Source: JANPCX01 sp050916095 (lineage in GTDB: Bacteria > Pseudomonadota > Gammaproteobacteria > Burkholderiales > Burkholderiaceae_C). Taken from it: a stretch of 64,000 nucleotides of DNA. The notes beneath the pieces were generated by a model. The model did not search any database and was not told where the DNA came from. It saw only the letters and a program-made list of their open reading frames with translations. Position numbers and translations under genes: made by a program. Position 1 is the stretch's first letter, and the number at the start of each line of letters is the position of its first letter. The DNA lies in the NCBI GenBank assembly GCA_050916095.1, contig CP050901.1:3658001-3722000 (forward strand). Direction: 5' to 3'. Of the stretch, positions 26,980 through 36,456 are shown in pieces.

Positions 26980-28379
26980 GGCCACCCATCGCCACGCATC
27001 AACTCTTCAATCTCGTTGGCATCGACCGGGACCCCACGCGAAATCAACTCGCAACCTTGCGCTGTGACCACCGCATCATCCTCAATGCGTATGCCGACAT
27101 TCCAATAACACTCGGGCACGCCCGCCGCAGGGCGAACATACAGGCCAGGTTCAATCGTGAGCACCATGCCGGCTTGCAGCACCCGTGAGGGCGGTGTTCG
27201 TTCTTTGCCATGGGCATCGGGCTCTATGAAGGAGTCACCTACGGCCTCACTGCGCTCAACATAGTCACCCACATCGTGCACATCGCGGCCCAGCCAGTGG
27301 CCGGTGCCGTGCATGTAGAACTGGCGGTAGGCCTGGGATGCAATCACATCGTCGAGGGAGCCCTCCTGGTTGGCATCCAACAATTTGAAGTCGAGCATGC
27401 CTTGGGACAACACCCGCACGGCGGCATGGTGAGCGTCTTTGTGGCGGGCACCGGGGCGGGTCACCGCGACGGCAGCCTCTTGCGCGGCTTGCACCACGGC
27501 GTAAAGGTCGCGCTGCGGCCCCGTGAATACGCCGCTCGCGGGGAAGGTCCGTGTCACGTCACTGGCATAACCTTGCACTTCGCAGCCGGCGTCGATCAGG
27601 CAAAGATCCCCAGAACGCAGCAGCGCATCGGCGGCAGCGTAGTGCAGCACACAGGCATTGGCACCAGCCGCCACGATGGAGGTGTAGGCGGGGCCGCTGC
27701 TGCCGTGGCGACGGAATTCGTGCAGCAGCTCTGCTTCGATTTCGTATTCACGCAGTTGGCCGGAACCGCCGCGCAAACGCTCGGCACAAAATTGCATGGC
27801 ACGCACATGAGCCGCAGCCGAAATTTGTGCGGCGCGGCGCATGTGGGCCAGCTCGATGTCGTCTTTGAATAGACGCATGTCGGCCAGCAAAGGCGACAAA
27901 TCACGCTGCACAGCGGGGCACACCACGCCGCTACGCGCCTTGGCCCGCAATTGCGCGAGCCAATTGTCTAAACGCAAAGGTAACGCGCGGTGCAAACCAA
28001 CGCACAGCCACACGGCAGGTTGCGCGGCAAGTTGAAGGAGCATCCAATCATCCAGGTGCGACAGCGGGTGAGCTTCTTGCACGCCCAAGGCGTGCACCGC
28101 CGCTTGCGGCCCGAGGCGATAGCCGTCCCACAACTCGCGCTCCAGGTCTTTGGGCTGACAAAACAAAACACTGTGGCCGTCGGCCCGCAGCACCAACCAT
28201 GCACCCGGTTCAGCAAAACCAGTCAGGTAATGAAAGTGACTGTCGAATCGGTAGGGGTGGTCTACATCGCCATTGCGCAGTTGCTCAGGGGCAGTGGGAA
28301 TCAGTGCAATACCTCCACCGGCTGCTTGCATGTGCTGGGCCAGTGCGGCACGGCGGCGTGAGAAAACGTCAATGTCCAT
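26976..28379 (-). CDS. pepP: Xaa-Pro aminopeptidase (metallopeptidase M24B)
   Basis: Cytoplasmic aminopeptidase P, removing N-terminal residues followed by proline. 467 residues from ATG 28379 (MDIDVFSRRRAALAQHM). The N-terminal creatinase-like domain contains PYRFDSHFHYLTGF, and the pita-bread catalytic domain has the dinuclear metal ligands in CLIDAGCEVQGYASDVTRTF (two Asp), HGTGHWLGRDVHD (His), LTIEPGLYV (Glu) and NVGIRIEDD (Glu). Close to E. coli PepP in length (441). Its stop codon is supplied by the end of repeat copy B, so the last residues (GWP) may have been altered by that insertion. Downstream of murU by 41 bp, likely cotranscribed. Confidence 0.95.
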   Translation of the reverse strand: MDIDVFSRRRAALAQHMQAAGGGIALIPTAPEQLRNGDVDHPYRFDSHFHYLTGFAEPGAWLVLRADGHSVLFCQPKDLERELWDGYRLGPQAAVHALGVQEAHPLSHLDDWMLLQLAAQPAVWLCVGLHRALPLRLDNWLAQLRAKARSGVVCPAVQRDLSPLLADMRLFKDDIELAHMRRAAQISAAAHVRAMQFCAERLRGGSGQLREYEIEAELLHEFRRHGSSGPAYTSIVAAGANACVLHYAAADALLRSGDLCLIDAGCEVQGYASDVTRTFPASGVFTGPQRDLYAVVQAAQEAAVAVTRPGARHKDAHHAAVRVLSQGMLDFKLLDANQEGSLDDVIASQAYRQFYMHGTGHWLGRDVHDVGDYVERSEAVGDSFIEPDAHGKERTPPSRVLQAGMVLTIEPGLYVRPAAGVPECYWNVGIRIEDDAVVTAQGCELISRGVPVDANEIEELMRGDGWP

Positions 28380-28420
28380 GGAAGGCACTATATCGGTGCC
28401 CGCTCGTTTTGACGTCCCTC

Positions 28421-29146
28421 TCAAGGTGGACTGGTCGAATTCAGCGCATGGAGCTGCTCGGGCGTGCCGACGTTCTCCCATGGGCCACGATACAGCTCGG
28501 CACTGATGCGTTGATGCCTCATGCCTTCAAAAAGCAGTGGGCCGAGCGCAGCCACAGTGCCTACGGCCATGTCGGCGCATAACGCGGCGCGGCACAACGC
28601 CAAGTTCGCATAGGTGTAGCGCAGCCCGTCGGCACCTGGCGCGTCGGCCAGACCCCACCCTTGCGCGGACAGGCCAAAGTCACCGTGCGGGTGGTAAGCA
28701 GGATTGGGCACCAGCCACAAATGGGCGAGGCGGGCGGCAGGTCCAGGTTCTTGAGCGAAGCGCCGCCAGACGGCGGGATCAAAAACAAACTCGGGCGCAT
28801 AAATGTCGCCCGATACCAACCAGAACGCATCACTGCTGGCGTCAACCAACAGCGGCAAGGCCTTGGCAATGCCGCCTGCGGTTTCAAGTGCGCCGCCGTG
28901 GTCTCGCCCCTCCATGGAATAGTGGATGCGCAGGCCCCACCGCGAACCGTCGCCCAAAGCGGCGGGAATCTGCTCTTCCAGCCACGCGGTATTGATCACC
29001 ACATCCCGCACCCCACCTCGGGCCAAAGCCTCCAGGTGCCACACGATGAGGGGCTTGCCGTGAACGGGCAGCAGGGGTTTGGGTGTGTGGTCGGTCAGGG
29101 GGCGCATGCGTTGACCGCGACCGGCCGCCAGAATCAAGGCCTTCAT
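28421..29146 (-). CDS. murU: N-acetylmuramate-1-phosphate uridylyltransferase (MurU-like nucleotidyltransferase)
   Basis: 241-residue nucleotidyltransferase with the sugar-phosphate signature LILAAGRGQRMRPLTDHTPKPLLPV at residues 4-28 (glycine-rich loop and Lys), LVSGDIYAP (metal-binding Asp) and GDFGLSAQGWGL. Best fit is MurU of the anabolic peptidoglycan recycling route, making UDP-MurNAc from MurNAc-1-P. Its usual kinase partner AmgK is not next to it here. Its ATG overlaps the stop of speD by four bases, so the two are translationally coupled. Other sugar nucleotidyltransferases cannot be excluded. Confidence 0.82.
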   Translation of the reverse strand: MKALILAAGRGQRMRPLTDHTPKPLLPVHGKPLIVWHLEALARGGVRDVVINTAWLEEQIPAALGDGSRWGLRIHYSMEGRDHGGALETAGGIAKALPLLVDASSDAFWLVSGDIYAPEFVFDPAVWRRFAQEPGPAARLAHLWLVPNPAYHPHGDFGLSAQGWGLADAPGADGLRYTYANLALCRAALCADMAVGTVAALGPLLFEGMRHQRISAELYRGPWENVGTPEQLHALNSTSPP

Positions 29147-29559
29147 GCGAGCCGCTCCAGTTTGTTATCGGGCACACCCCGCTGCAAAACGTGGCGCTCC
29201 ACCTGCTGCGGGGCGAAAACAGCGATCAACTCATTGAGCACCTGGTGGGCCAGGTCGCCGTTGTCGGCACCGATGTTGCAGACATAAACGTCCAGCGTTA
29301 CTGCTGACAACTCAGGCCAGGTGTGCACGGCGAGATGGGACTCCGCCAGCAAGACAACACCGGTGACACCACCTTGCGGCAAGCCTTGCGCTTGAACAAC
29401 AGGCGAAGGGCCAAAGCGGTGAAAGAGCTCGCCGACGGCCTGCAAGCCCGCTCGTTCGACCGCCGACAAACACAACACGCGCAAGGCATCGGATTGCGTC
29501 ATAGCGAGCAATGTGTTGTTGCATTGGCGCAAGTCAGCGGTGAGGTGCAGGCCATTCAT
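29143..29559 (-). CDS. speD: S-adenosylmethionine decarboxylase proenzyme, bacterial class
   Basis: 138 residues. AdoMetDC produces decarboxylated AdoMet, the aminopropyl donor for spermidine. The self-cleavage site E-S (Glu73-Ser74) in LAESHLAVHTWPE yields the pyruvoyl group; His76 and the LDVYVC strand (catalytic Cys region) follow. The N-terminus GLHLTADLRQCN is typical of the short class 1B enzymes. First gene of the speD-murU-pepP unit, divergent from tkt. No spermidine synthase gene is adjacent. Confidence 0.88.
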   Translation of the reverse strand: MNGLHLTADLRQCNNTLLAMTQSDALRVLCLSAVERAGLQAVGELFHRFGPSPVVQAQGLPQGGVTGVVLLAESHLAVHTWPELSAVTLDVYVCNIGADNGDLAHQVLNELIAVFAPQQVERHVLQRGVPDNKLERLA

Positions 29560-29686
29560 GGGCTGTGATTATCCGGTCCCCTTGGCGCGATAAACGATCG
29601 CAAGCCCTCGTTGGCAGCCTGTAACCGCCTGCCCCGTAAAATGCCGGGTTTCCCCGACCAGCCCCCACAACCTGCACGGAACCCCC

Positions 29687-31729
29687 ATGGCCGAGACCAC
29701 CGCTTCTACACCACCAGCATCACCGACCCTGATGGCCAACGCGATCCGCGCCTTGGCCATGGACGCCGTGCAGCAAGCCAACTCCGGCCACCCCGGTGCC
29801 CCCATGGGCATGGCGGACATCGCCGTCGCACTGTGGAGCCGCCACCTCAAACACAACCCGGCCAATCCCCACTGGGCAGACCGCGACCGTTTTGTGCTCT
29901 CCAACGGCCACGGTTCGATGTTGATTTACGCGCTGCTGCACCTGACGGGGTACGACCTGCCGATTGAAGAGCTGCGCAACTTCCGCCAGATGCACAGCAA
30001 GACACCCGGCCACCCTGAAGTGGGCATCACCCCCGGCGTGGAAACCACCACGGGCCCGCTGGGCCAAGGCATCACCAACGCGATCGGCCTGGCCCTGGCC
30101 GAGAAGCTGCTGGCCCAGGAGTTCAACCGCCCTGGACATGCGGTGGTGGACCACCACACCTATGTCTTCCTGGGTGATGGTTGCCTGATGGAAGGCATCA
30201 GCCACGAGGCCTGCGCTTTGGCCGGCGCGTGGAAGCTGAACAAACTGATCGCGCTGTATGACGACAACGGCATCAGCATTGATGGCCAGGTCGCGCCTTG
30301 GTTCATTGACGACACCCCAAAACGGTTTGAAGCTTATGGCTGGAACGTGATCCGTGGCGTCGACGGTCATGATGTGGATGCGGTCGATGCCGCCATCGCC
30401 AAAGCCAAAGGCTCGAACCAACCCACGTTGATCGCCTGTAAAACTGCCATCGGCAAGGGCTCACCCAACCGCGCTGGTACGGCCAAAGCCCACGGTGAAG
30501 CGCTGGGCGCAGAAGAAATCAAACTGACGCGCGAAGCGCTGGGCTGGTCGTTTGAACCCTTCGTGATTCCCGATGATGTGTACCAGGCCTGGGACGCCCG
30601 TCATACCGGTTTGGCTGCGGAGTCCCAGTGGGTTGATGCGTTTGAAGCCTATTCCAAAGCCCACCCCGAGTTGGCCGTGGAGTTCATCCGCCGCGTGGAA
30701 GGCCAGCTTCCGAAAAACTTCGCTCAAGTCGCGGTGGACGCTGCCGTTGCCGCCCACACCAAAGGCGAAACAGTGGCCAGCCGCAAGGCCAGCCAAATCG
30801 CCCTGGAAGCTTTCACCAAAGCCTTGCCCGAGTTGCTCGGTGGTTCGGCCGACTTGACGGGCTCCAACCTCACCAACACCAGCAGCACACCCGCCCTGCG
30901 CTTTGGTGCGGACGGCACCTCGAACGGCGGTCGCCACATCAACTACGGCGTGCGCGAATTCGGCATGGCCGCCATCATGAATGGTGTGGCCCTGCACGGT
31001 GGTTACATCCCCTACGGCGGCACCTTCCTGACCTTCAGCGACTACAGCCGCAACGCCATCCGCATGGCGGCGCTGATGAAGCAGCGTGTGATCCATGTGT
31101 TCACCCACGACAGCATTGGCCTCGGTGAAGACGGCCCCACCCACCAGTCGATTGAACACGCAGCCAGTTTGCGCTTGATTCCGAACCTGGATGTCTGGCG
31201 TCCCGGTGACACCGCAGAGACGGCGGTCGCTTGGGCCAAAGCGATTGAAACCAAAGACCGCCCCACGGCCCTGTTGCTGAGCCGACAGAACATCGCGTAT
31301 GCACCCAAAAGCGGCTTGGACGACATTGCCAAGGGCGCTTATGTGCTAGCGGAGCCCAGCGAAGTCGGTCTGAAGAAAAAAGCCCAGGCCGTCATCATCG
31401 CCACCGGCTCGGAAGTGCAGCTCGCCCTGCACGCACAAGCCTTGTTGGCAAAAGACAAGATCGCCGTGCGTGTGGTATCCATGCCCAGCACCACGGTGTT
31501 CGATCGCCAAGACATGGCCTACAAAAAAGCTGTTTTGCCCGCAGGTCTGCCGCGCATCGCCGTGGAAATGGGTGTGAGCGACGGTTGGTGGAAGTACGGC
31601 TGCGCTGCGGTGGTGGGCATCGACACCTACGGTGAGTCGGCACCCGCACCGGTTTTGTTCAAGCACTTTGGCTTTACACCGGAGAACGTGGCGAACACCG
31701 TGCGTGTTGCACTGGTCGGGCAAAAATAG
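29687..31729 (+). CDS. tkt: Transketolase
   Basis: 680-residue thiamine-diphosphate enzyme transferring two-carbon units in the pentose phosphate or Calvin cycle. Motifs: ANAIRALAMDAVQQANSGHPG near the start, HGSMLIYALLHLTGYD, the ThDP/Mg motif GDGCLMEGISHEA, AIGKGSPNRAGTAKAHG, and in the pyrimidine domain FGMAAIMNGVALHGGYIPYGGTF and HDSIGLGEDGPTHQ. ATG at 29687 gives MAETTASTPPAS. Just 26 bp downstream lies the DUF262 gene, then gap; in relatives tkt and gap are commonly close. Confidence 0.96.
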   Translation: MAETTASTPPASPTLMANAIRALAMDAVQQANSGHPGAPMGMADIAVALWSRHLKHNPANPHWADRDRFVLSNGHGSMLIYALLHLTGYDLPIEELRNFRQMHSKTPGHPEVGITPGVETTTGPLGQGITNAIGLALAEKLLAQEFNRPGHAVVDHHTYVFLGDGCLMEGISHEACALAGAWKLNKLIALYDDNGISIDGQVAPWFIDDTPKRFEAYGWNVIRGVDGHDVDAVDAAIAKAKGSNQPTLIACKTAIGKGSPNRAGTAKAHGEALGAEEIKLTREALGWSFEPFVIPDDVYQAWDARHTGLAAESQWVDAFEAYSKAHPELAVEFIRRVEGQLPKNFAQVAVDAAVAAHTKGETVASRKASQIALEAFTKALPELLGGSADLTGSNLTNTSSTPALRFGADGTSNGGRHINYGVREFGMAAIMNGVALHGGYIPYGGTFLTFSDYSRNAIRMAALMKQRVIHVFTHDSIGLGEDGPTHQSIEHAASLRLIPNLDVWRPGDTAETAVAWAKAIETKDRPTALLLSRQNIAYAPKSGLDDIAKGAYVLAEPSEVGLKKKAQAVIIATGSEVQLALHAQALLAKDKIAVRVVSMPSTTVFDRQDMAYKKAVLPAGLPRIAVEMGVSDGWWKYGCAAVVGIDTYGESAPAPVLFKHFGFTPENVANTVRVALVGQK

Positions 31730-31755
31730 ACTCTCGGGCAATCGGAGAAAAATCC

Positions 31756-33444
31756 ATGACCAGTTCGTTGTTGCTCAATACGTCAACGCCGACACTGGGC
31801 GAGGTGTTCTCGAACGGCAAAACCTTTGAAGTTCCTCGTTTCCAGCGCCACTACGCCTGGGACCTGGATCAATGGGAAGAGCTTTGGGAAGACTTGCTTC
31901 AATGCGAGCAGTCCGGACAGGATCACTATCTGGGTGCCATTGTTCTAAAAACCTTCGCAGACAGAAAACATTTCGAGGTCATTGACGGTCAGCAGCGCCT
32001 GGTGACGATCAGCTTGGTGCTGTTGGCCATGATTGATGTGCTTCAAAATTGGGCTGCTCAAGGGCGTGATGCAGACGCCAACAAACAGCGCGCCAATTTG
32101 ATTCGTGAGCGGTTCCTGAGTACGCAGGATCCTGCTTCTCTTACGTTCACCAGTCGCCTCAAACTCAATGCGCAAAACGAAGGCTTTTTCAGAGCTAATC
32201 TTTTGCAATTGCGCCCGCCTGTTGCAGCAGCACGCCTTCCAGAATCGGACAAACTGCTGTGGAATGGATTTTTGTTTTTTAAGCGACAACTAGATGCTCG
32301 CTTCCCAGCCGATCAAGCCGATGCCGTGGCACTGGCTCGTTTGGCAGAAACTTTGGCAGACCGGTTTTTGTTCATTCAAATTCAAGTCGGCGACGAACTG
32401 GACGCTTACACCGTCTTTGAAACACTGAACGCACGTGGCACCCAGTTAACAGTGACCGACCTGTTGAAGAACTATGTGTTCTCGCGCGTCGCATCTTCGT
32501 CAGCAGACTTGGAAGTGGCCGAAATGAGCTGGGAACGAATCGTGGGCGGCAAGGAACGTGAGTTCTCCAAATTGCTCAAGCACTATTGGAATTCTCATCA
32601 TGGGGTGACGAGGCCACCACGCTTGTTCAAAGAAATTCGTCAGCATGTACAAACTGGTGAGCAAGCCTTCAAGCTCTTAGACCAGCTGGAAGCAACGGCC
32701 GTGCTGCACGCGGCGCTGAACCAACCATCATCCGATGCCCTGTGGACGGAATGGCCAAGCTCACGACAGTACGCGGTGGAATTGGACTTGTTTCAGGTGA
32801 GCCAGTGCTACCCACTGCTCTACGCATGTTGGGACTCTTGCCCTGCCTTGCTGCCTGATGCACTGCGCATTTGTTCAGTGATTTCATTTCGCTACGTGGT
32901 CATTGGCCGAATGAATACGCAACCGATGGAGAGGGCGTACATCAAGGCTGCGCTGGAAGTGCGTGCGGGGCGCATCATCACGGCACGTCAACTTTTTGAA
33001 GCGCTGAAAGTGCTTTACGTGCCTGACGAACAATTCGAGGCCGACTTTGCAACTTCACAGGTCTCTACGGCCAAGAGCCGCGTGCTACCTCGGTACATCC
33101 TGTACAGGCTAGAAAATCACTTGGCGGGTACCAGCCTGAGTTTTGAATCAGATCAAGGTACCCTGGAACACATCCTGCCCGAGAACCCAGATGAGGGCTG
33201 GGTTCAAGCGGTGCCCGAGTACCTCACCGACATCTACCGCCTGGGGAATTACACGCTGCTGGAACGCCATTTGAATGAGCAGGCAGGCCGAAACACTTTG
33301 CCTATCAAGAAGGCACTCTATGTGACCAGTCAATACCAACTTTCCAGTGGTTTTGCCTGGCACGAATGGAACCACCGAAACATTGACGCACGCCAAAAAT
33401 GGATGGCTAAACAAGCCGTCGCCTGTTGGCGCCTGAATTTTTAG
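31756..33444 (+). CDS. DUF262/DUF1524 protein, GmrSD-like type IV restriction nuclease
   Basis: 562 residues. The N-terminal DUF262 (GmrS, ParB/Srx-like NTP-binding) domain shows FEVPRFQRHYAWD and IDGQQRLVTI (DGQQR at 77-81). The middle has FETLNARGTQLTVTDLLKNY, conserved in this family. The C-terminal DUF1524 (GmrD, HNH-type nuclease) domain has LEHILPENPDEGW, RLGNYTLLERHLNEQAGRN and the Lys-Tyr segment PIKKALY, so the nuclease looks intact. GmrSD proteins cut phage DNA with modified (glucosylated hydroxymethyl) cytosine; a role in phage defence is an inference. It lies between tkt and gap with 26- and 25-bp gaps, so it should be cotranscribed. Base composition is slightly more AT-rich than its neighbours. 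Confidence 0.85.
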   Translation: MTSSLLLNTSTPTLGEVFSNGKTFEVPRFQRHYAWDLDQWEELWEDLLQCEQSGQDHYLGAIVLKTFADRKHFEVIDGQQRLVTISLVLLAMIDVLQNWAAQGRDADANKQRANLIRERFLSTQDPASLTFTSRLKLNAQNEGFFRANLLQLRPPVAAARLPESDKLLWNGFLFFKRQLDARFPADQADAVALARLAETLADRFLFIQIQVGDELDAYTVFETLNARGTQLTVTDLLKNYVFSRVASSSADLEVAEMSWERIVGGKEREFSKLLKHYWNSHHGVTRPPRLFKEIRQHVQTGEQAFKLLDQLEATAVLHAALNQPSSDALWTEWPSSRQYAVELDLFQVSQCYPLLYACWDSCPALLPDALRICSVISFRYVVIGRMNTQPMERAYIKAALEVRAGRIITARQLFEALKVLYVPDEQFEADFATSQVSTAKSRVLPRYILYRLENHLAGTSLSFESDQGTLEHILPENPDEGWVQAVPEYLTDIYRLGNYTLLERHLNEQAGRNTLPIKKALYVTSQYQLSSGFAWHEWNHRNIDARQKWMAKQAVACWRLNF

Positions 33445-33469
33445 TTTCACTATCAAAAAAGGAAATCTC

Positions 33470-34468
33470 ATGACCATCAAAATCGGCATCAACGGCTTCG
33501 GCCGCATTGGGCGCATGGTGTTCCGTGCTGCCATTCAAAACTTCAAGAACATTGAAGTCGTCGGCATCAACGACCTGCTGGAGCCCGACTACCTGGCCTA
33601 CATGCTGCAATACGACAGCGTGCATGGCCGCTTCAAAGGTGAGGTTTCGGTCGAGGGCAACACCTTGGTGGTCAACGGCAAAAAAATTCGCCTGACCGCA
33701 GTTAAAGACCCCTCCGAGCTGAAGTGGGGTGAGGTGGGTGCCGACATCGTGGTCGAATCCACCGGCCTCTTCCTCACCAAAGACACCGCTGAAAAACACT
33801 TGGCTGCAGGCGCAAAGAAAGTCATCCTGTCCGCACCCAGCAAAGACGACACACCGATGTTCGTGTACGGCGTGAACGATAAAACCTATGCCGGCCAAGC
33901 CATCATCAGCAACGCCAGCTGCACCACCAACTGCCTGGCCCCGGTGGCCAAGGTGTTGAACGACAACTGGGGCATCAAACGCGGTTTGATGACCACGGTG
34001 CACGCTGCCACCGCCACGCAAAAAACCGTGGACGGCCCATCGAACAAAGACTGGCGCGGTGGGCGCGGCATTTTGGAAAACATCATCCCCAGCAGCACCG
34101 GTGCCGCCAAGGCGGTGGGCGTGGTGATTCCTGAACTGAACAAGAAACTCACCGGCATGGCCTTCCGCGTGCCTACCTCCGACGTGTCCGTGGTGGACCT
34201 GACCGTGGAGCTGAACAAAGAAGCCAGCTACGCCGAAATTTGTGCCGTCATGAAAGCCGCCTCACAAGGCGCGATGAAGGGTGTGCTCGGTTACACCGAA
34301 GACAAAGTGGTGGCCACCGACTTCCGTGGCGAAGTCTGCACCTCCGTCTTTGACGCAGAAGCCGGCATTGCGCTGGACAGCACCTTTGTGAAGGTGGTGT
34401 CTTGGTACGACAACGAGTGGGGTTACTCGAACAAGGTGCTGGAGATGGTGCAGGTGATTGCCAAGTAA
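33470..34468 (+). CDS. gap: Glyceraldehyde-3-phosphate dehydrogenase, type I
   Basis: 332-residue NAD-dependent GAPDH. The Rossmann start IKIGINGFGRIGRMVFRA, catalytic Cys151 in SNASCTTNCLAP, His in the TTVHAATATQKTVDGPS stretch, and the C-terminal SWYDNEWGYSNKVL motif are all intact. GGAAATC precedes the ATG. Followed by a strong bidirectional terminator. No pgk gene follows. Confidence 0.97.
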   Translation: MTIKIGINGFGRIGRMVFRAAIQNFKNIEVVGINDLLEPDYLAYMLQYDSVHGRFKGEVSVEGNTLVVNGKKIRLTAVKDPSELKWGEVGADIVVESTGLFLTKDTAEKHLAAGAKKVILSAPSKDDTPMFVYGVNDKTYAGQAIISNASCTTNCLAPVAKVLNDNWGIKRGLMTTVHAATATQKTVDGPSNKDWRGGRGILENIIPSSTGAAKAVGVVIPELNKKLTGMAFRVPTSDVSVVDLTVELNKEASYAEICAVMKAASQGAMKGVLGYTEDKVVATDFRGEVCTSVFDAEAGIALDSTFVKVVSWYDNEWGYSNKVLEMVQVIAK

Positions 34469-34488
34469 GCGCTCAACCCAAGGTTGTG

Positions 34489-34522
34489 AAAAAAAAGCGA
34501 CCTGCTGTGGGTCGCTTTTTTT
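34489..34522. terminator. Bidirectional rho-independent terminator after gap
   Basis: AAAAAAAAGCGACC, loop TGCTGT, GGTCGCTTTTTTT: a 7-bp GC-rich stem extended by A-T pairs with an A-run on one side and a T-run on the other. It lies 20 bp after the gap stop. Confidence 0.92.
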
Positions 34523-34617
34523 CTGGGGCGGGAAAAATAGTCGTGCCGGTTGGCATGGCGGCCTCACACCCAGGCTCTAAACTGGTTACTTCAAGACAGC
34601 TCATGAGGAAGCAACGC

Positions 34618-36456
34618 ATGAAACAAAGTTTCTACAGCAATATTGCCAAATCAGTTCGGTCATTGCTGTGTATCGCCGCCGTTGTGTCGGGCGCTTCTTT
34701 GTCGGCGTCTTCGCTCGCCGCGCAGACCCCCAGCTCGCCACCATTGCTGGACACAGCACGGGTGATCGTCAAGTTCAAAACCAATGCCAGCTTGCTGCAG
34801 AAGCAGGCCCAAAACAGCAAAACAAACGAAACCATTTTTGAAGCCAAAGCTCGCTCCAACGCAGAGCAGCTCGGCAACCGTTTGGGCATGCGTCTAACGG
34901 CTGGCCGCTTGCTGACCGAACGCATCCAGGTGCTGCAAGCCGACGGCATGAGTTCTGAGCAACTGGTGCAACGCTTGTCCAAAGAAGCGGACATTGAGTA
35001 TGTCGTCGTTGACCACTTGCGCAAAACCAATGCCGCGCCCAACGATCCCCTCTTTGCGGCTGGCCCCACCATTTCAGGCCAAACCGGCGGACCGGCCTCC
35101 GGCCAGTGGTATTTGCGTGCGCCCAGTGGCGAAGTGCGATCGGCCATCAACGCACTGGGTGCGTGGGACATCACCACAGGCAACCCAAACGTTGTGGTCG
35201 CCGTGCTGGACAGCGGCGTTCGGTTTGACCATGTGGATTTGAAACGTGTCTCCGAGGGCGGTAATTTGTTAGAGGGTTATGACTTCATCACCAACCCTTT
35301 CATCGCCAACGATGGCAGCGGGCGCGACAGTGATGCGTCAGATGCAGGCGACGGCGTCACCGATGCCGACCTCATTGACACGCGCAAACCCAACGATTGC
35401 GGCAGCGCCGACATTGGCGACAGCTCGTGGCACGGTACCAAAGTGTCTGGACTGATTGCTGCCCTGAGCAACAACGGCGTGGGCATGGCCAGCGTAGGCC
35501 GAACCGTGCGTGTCTTGCCTGTGCGCGTGTTGGGTCGCTGCGGTGGGTTTGACTCCGACATCATCGCTGGCATGCGGTGGGCGGCGGGCTTGAATGTGCC
35601 AGGGGTCGTGGACAACCCACAGCCGAATCGCGCGAAGGTCATCAACATGAGCCTGGGTGGAACAGGTTCGTGTACCGCCTACAACGATGTTGTTCGTGAC
35701 ATCAACGCACAAGGTGCGGTTGTCGTGGCCTCAGCCGGCAACTCTGCGGGACAAGCCGTCAGCGTGCCCGCCAAGTGTGAGGGTGTCATTGGGGTCGGGG
35801 GTCTGCGCCACATCGGCACCAAAGTCGGCTTCTCTGACTTGGGGCCGGAAATCGCCATCAGTGCACCTGCCGGTAACTGCGTCAATGTGGCACCCGGTGA
35901 TGCCTGTCTCTACCCGATTTTGAGCGCATCCAACAGCGGTGCGACAAGCCCCGTTTTGGGTGCGGCAGGTTCCATTTACACCGATGCCTTCAAACCGACG
36001 GTCGGCACCAGTTTTTCTGCACCCTTGGTAGCGGGTACCGCGGCGTTGATGTTGTCGGTCAACCCCACTTTGTCTGCCTGCACGGTACGCAATGTGATTC
36101 GCGCCAGCGCCCGCCCCTTCCCAACCACTGGGTCCAGTGCCGGTGTACTGCAATGCAATTCCACGACGTCCAGCAACGGTGAGGAGTGTTACTGCAATAC
36201 CGCCACTTGCGGTGCGGGCATGTTGGATGCGGCTGCCGCAGTGGCACTGGCGTCAAATCCACCAGCCGAGTTCTCTTCCTGTGCGGTCACTCCAAACGCC
36301 ACCCCAGACCCAACACCAACACCAACGCCGCCGACCACAACACCCCCACCAGCAGAAAGTGGCGGCGGCGGTGGCGCCACCACCAGCCTCTATTGGTTGC
36401 TGGGCATTGCACTGGCTGCAGCGGCGCTGCGCGTCAGTGAACGCCGCAAGTTGTGA
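34618..36456 (+). CDS. Secreted subtilisin-like serine protease with GlyGly-CTERM-like tail
   Basis: 612 residues from ATG 34618 (ATG 34603 also in frame). Signal peptide with core LLCIAAVVSGASLSASSLAA; an inhibitor-like propeptide (residues about 40-150, VIVKFKTNASLLQ, YVVVDHL); then the S8 domain with Asp198 (VVAVLDSGVRFDHVDL), His272 (SSWHGTKVSGLIAAL), ASAGNSAGQAVSVPA and Ser465 (GTSFSAPLVAGTAALML). A proline-threonine linker (TPTPTPPTTTPPPAE) precedes GGGGGATTSLYWLLGIALAAAALR and ERRKL, resembling rhombosortase (GlyGly-CTERM) targets. Such proteins are often delivered by type II secretion; gsp genes lie 2.3 kb downstream. Confidence 0.9.
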   Translation: MKQSFYSNIAKSVRSLLCIAAVVSGASLSASSLAAQTPSSPPLLDTARVIVKFKTNASLLQKQAQNSKTNETIFEAKARSNAEQLGNRLGMRLTAGRLLTERIQVLQADGMSSEQLVQRLSKEADIEYVVVDHLRKTNAAPNDPLFAAGPTISGQTGGPASGQWYLRAPSGEVRSAINALGAWDITTGNPNVVVAVLDSGVRFDHVDLKRVSEGGNLLEGYDFITNPFIANDGSGRDSDASDAGDGVTDADLIDTRKPNDCGSADIGDSSWHGTKVSGLIAALSNNGVGMASVGRTVRVLPVRVLGRCGGFDSDIIAGMRWAAGLNVPGVVDNPQPNRAKVINMSLGGTGSCTAYNDVVRDINAQGAVVVASAGNSAGQAVSVPAKCEGVIGVGGLRHIGTKVGFSDLGPEIAISAPAGNCVNVAPGDACLYPILSASNSGATSPVLGAAGSIYTDAFKPTVGTSFSAPLVAGTAALMLSVNPTLSACTVRNVIRASARPFPTTGSSAGVLQCNSTTSSNGEECYCNTATCGAGMLDAAAAVALASNPPAEFSSCAVTPNATPDPTPTPTPPTTTPPPAESGGGGGATTSLYWLLGIALAAAALRVSERRKL

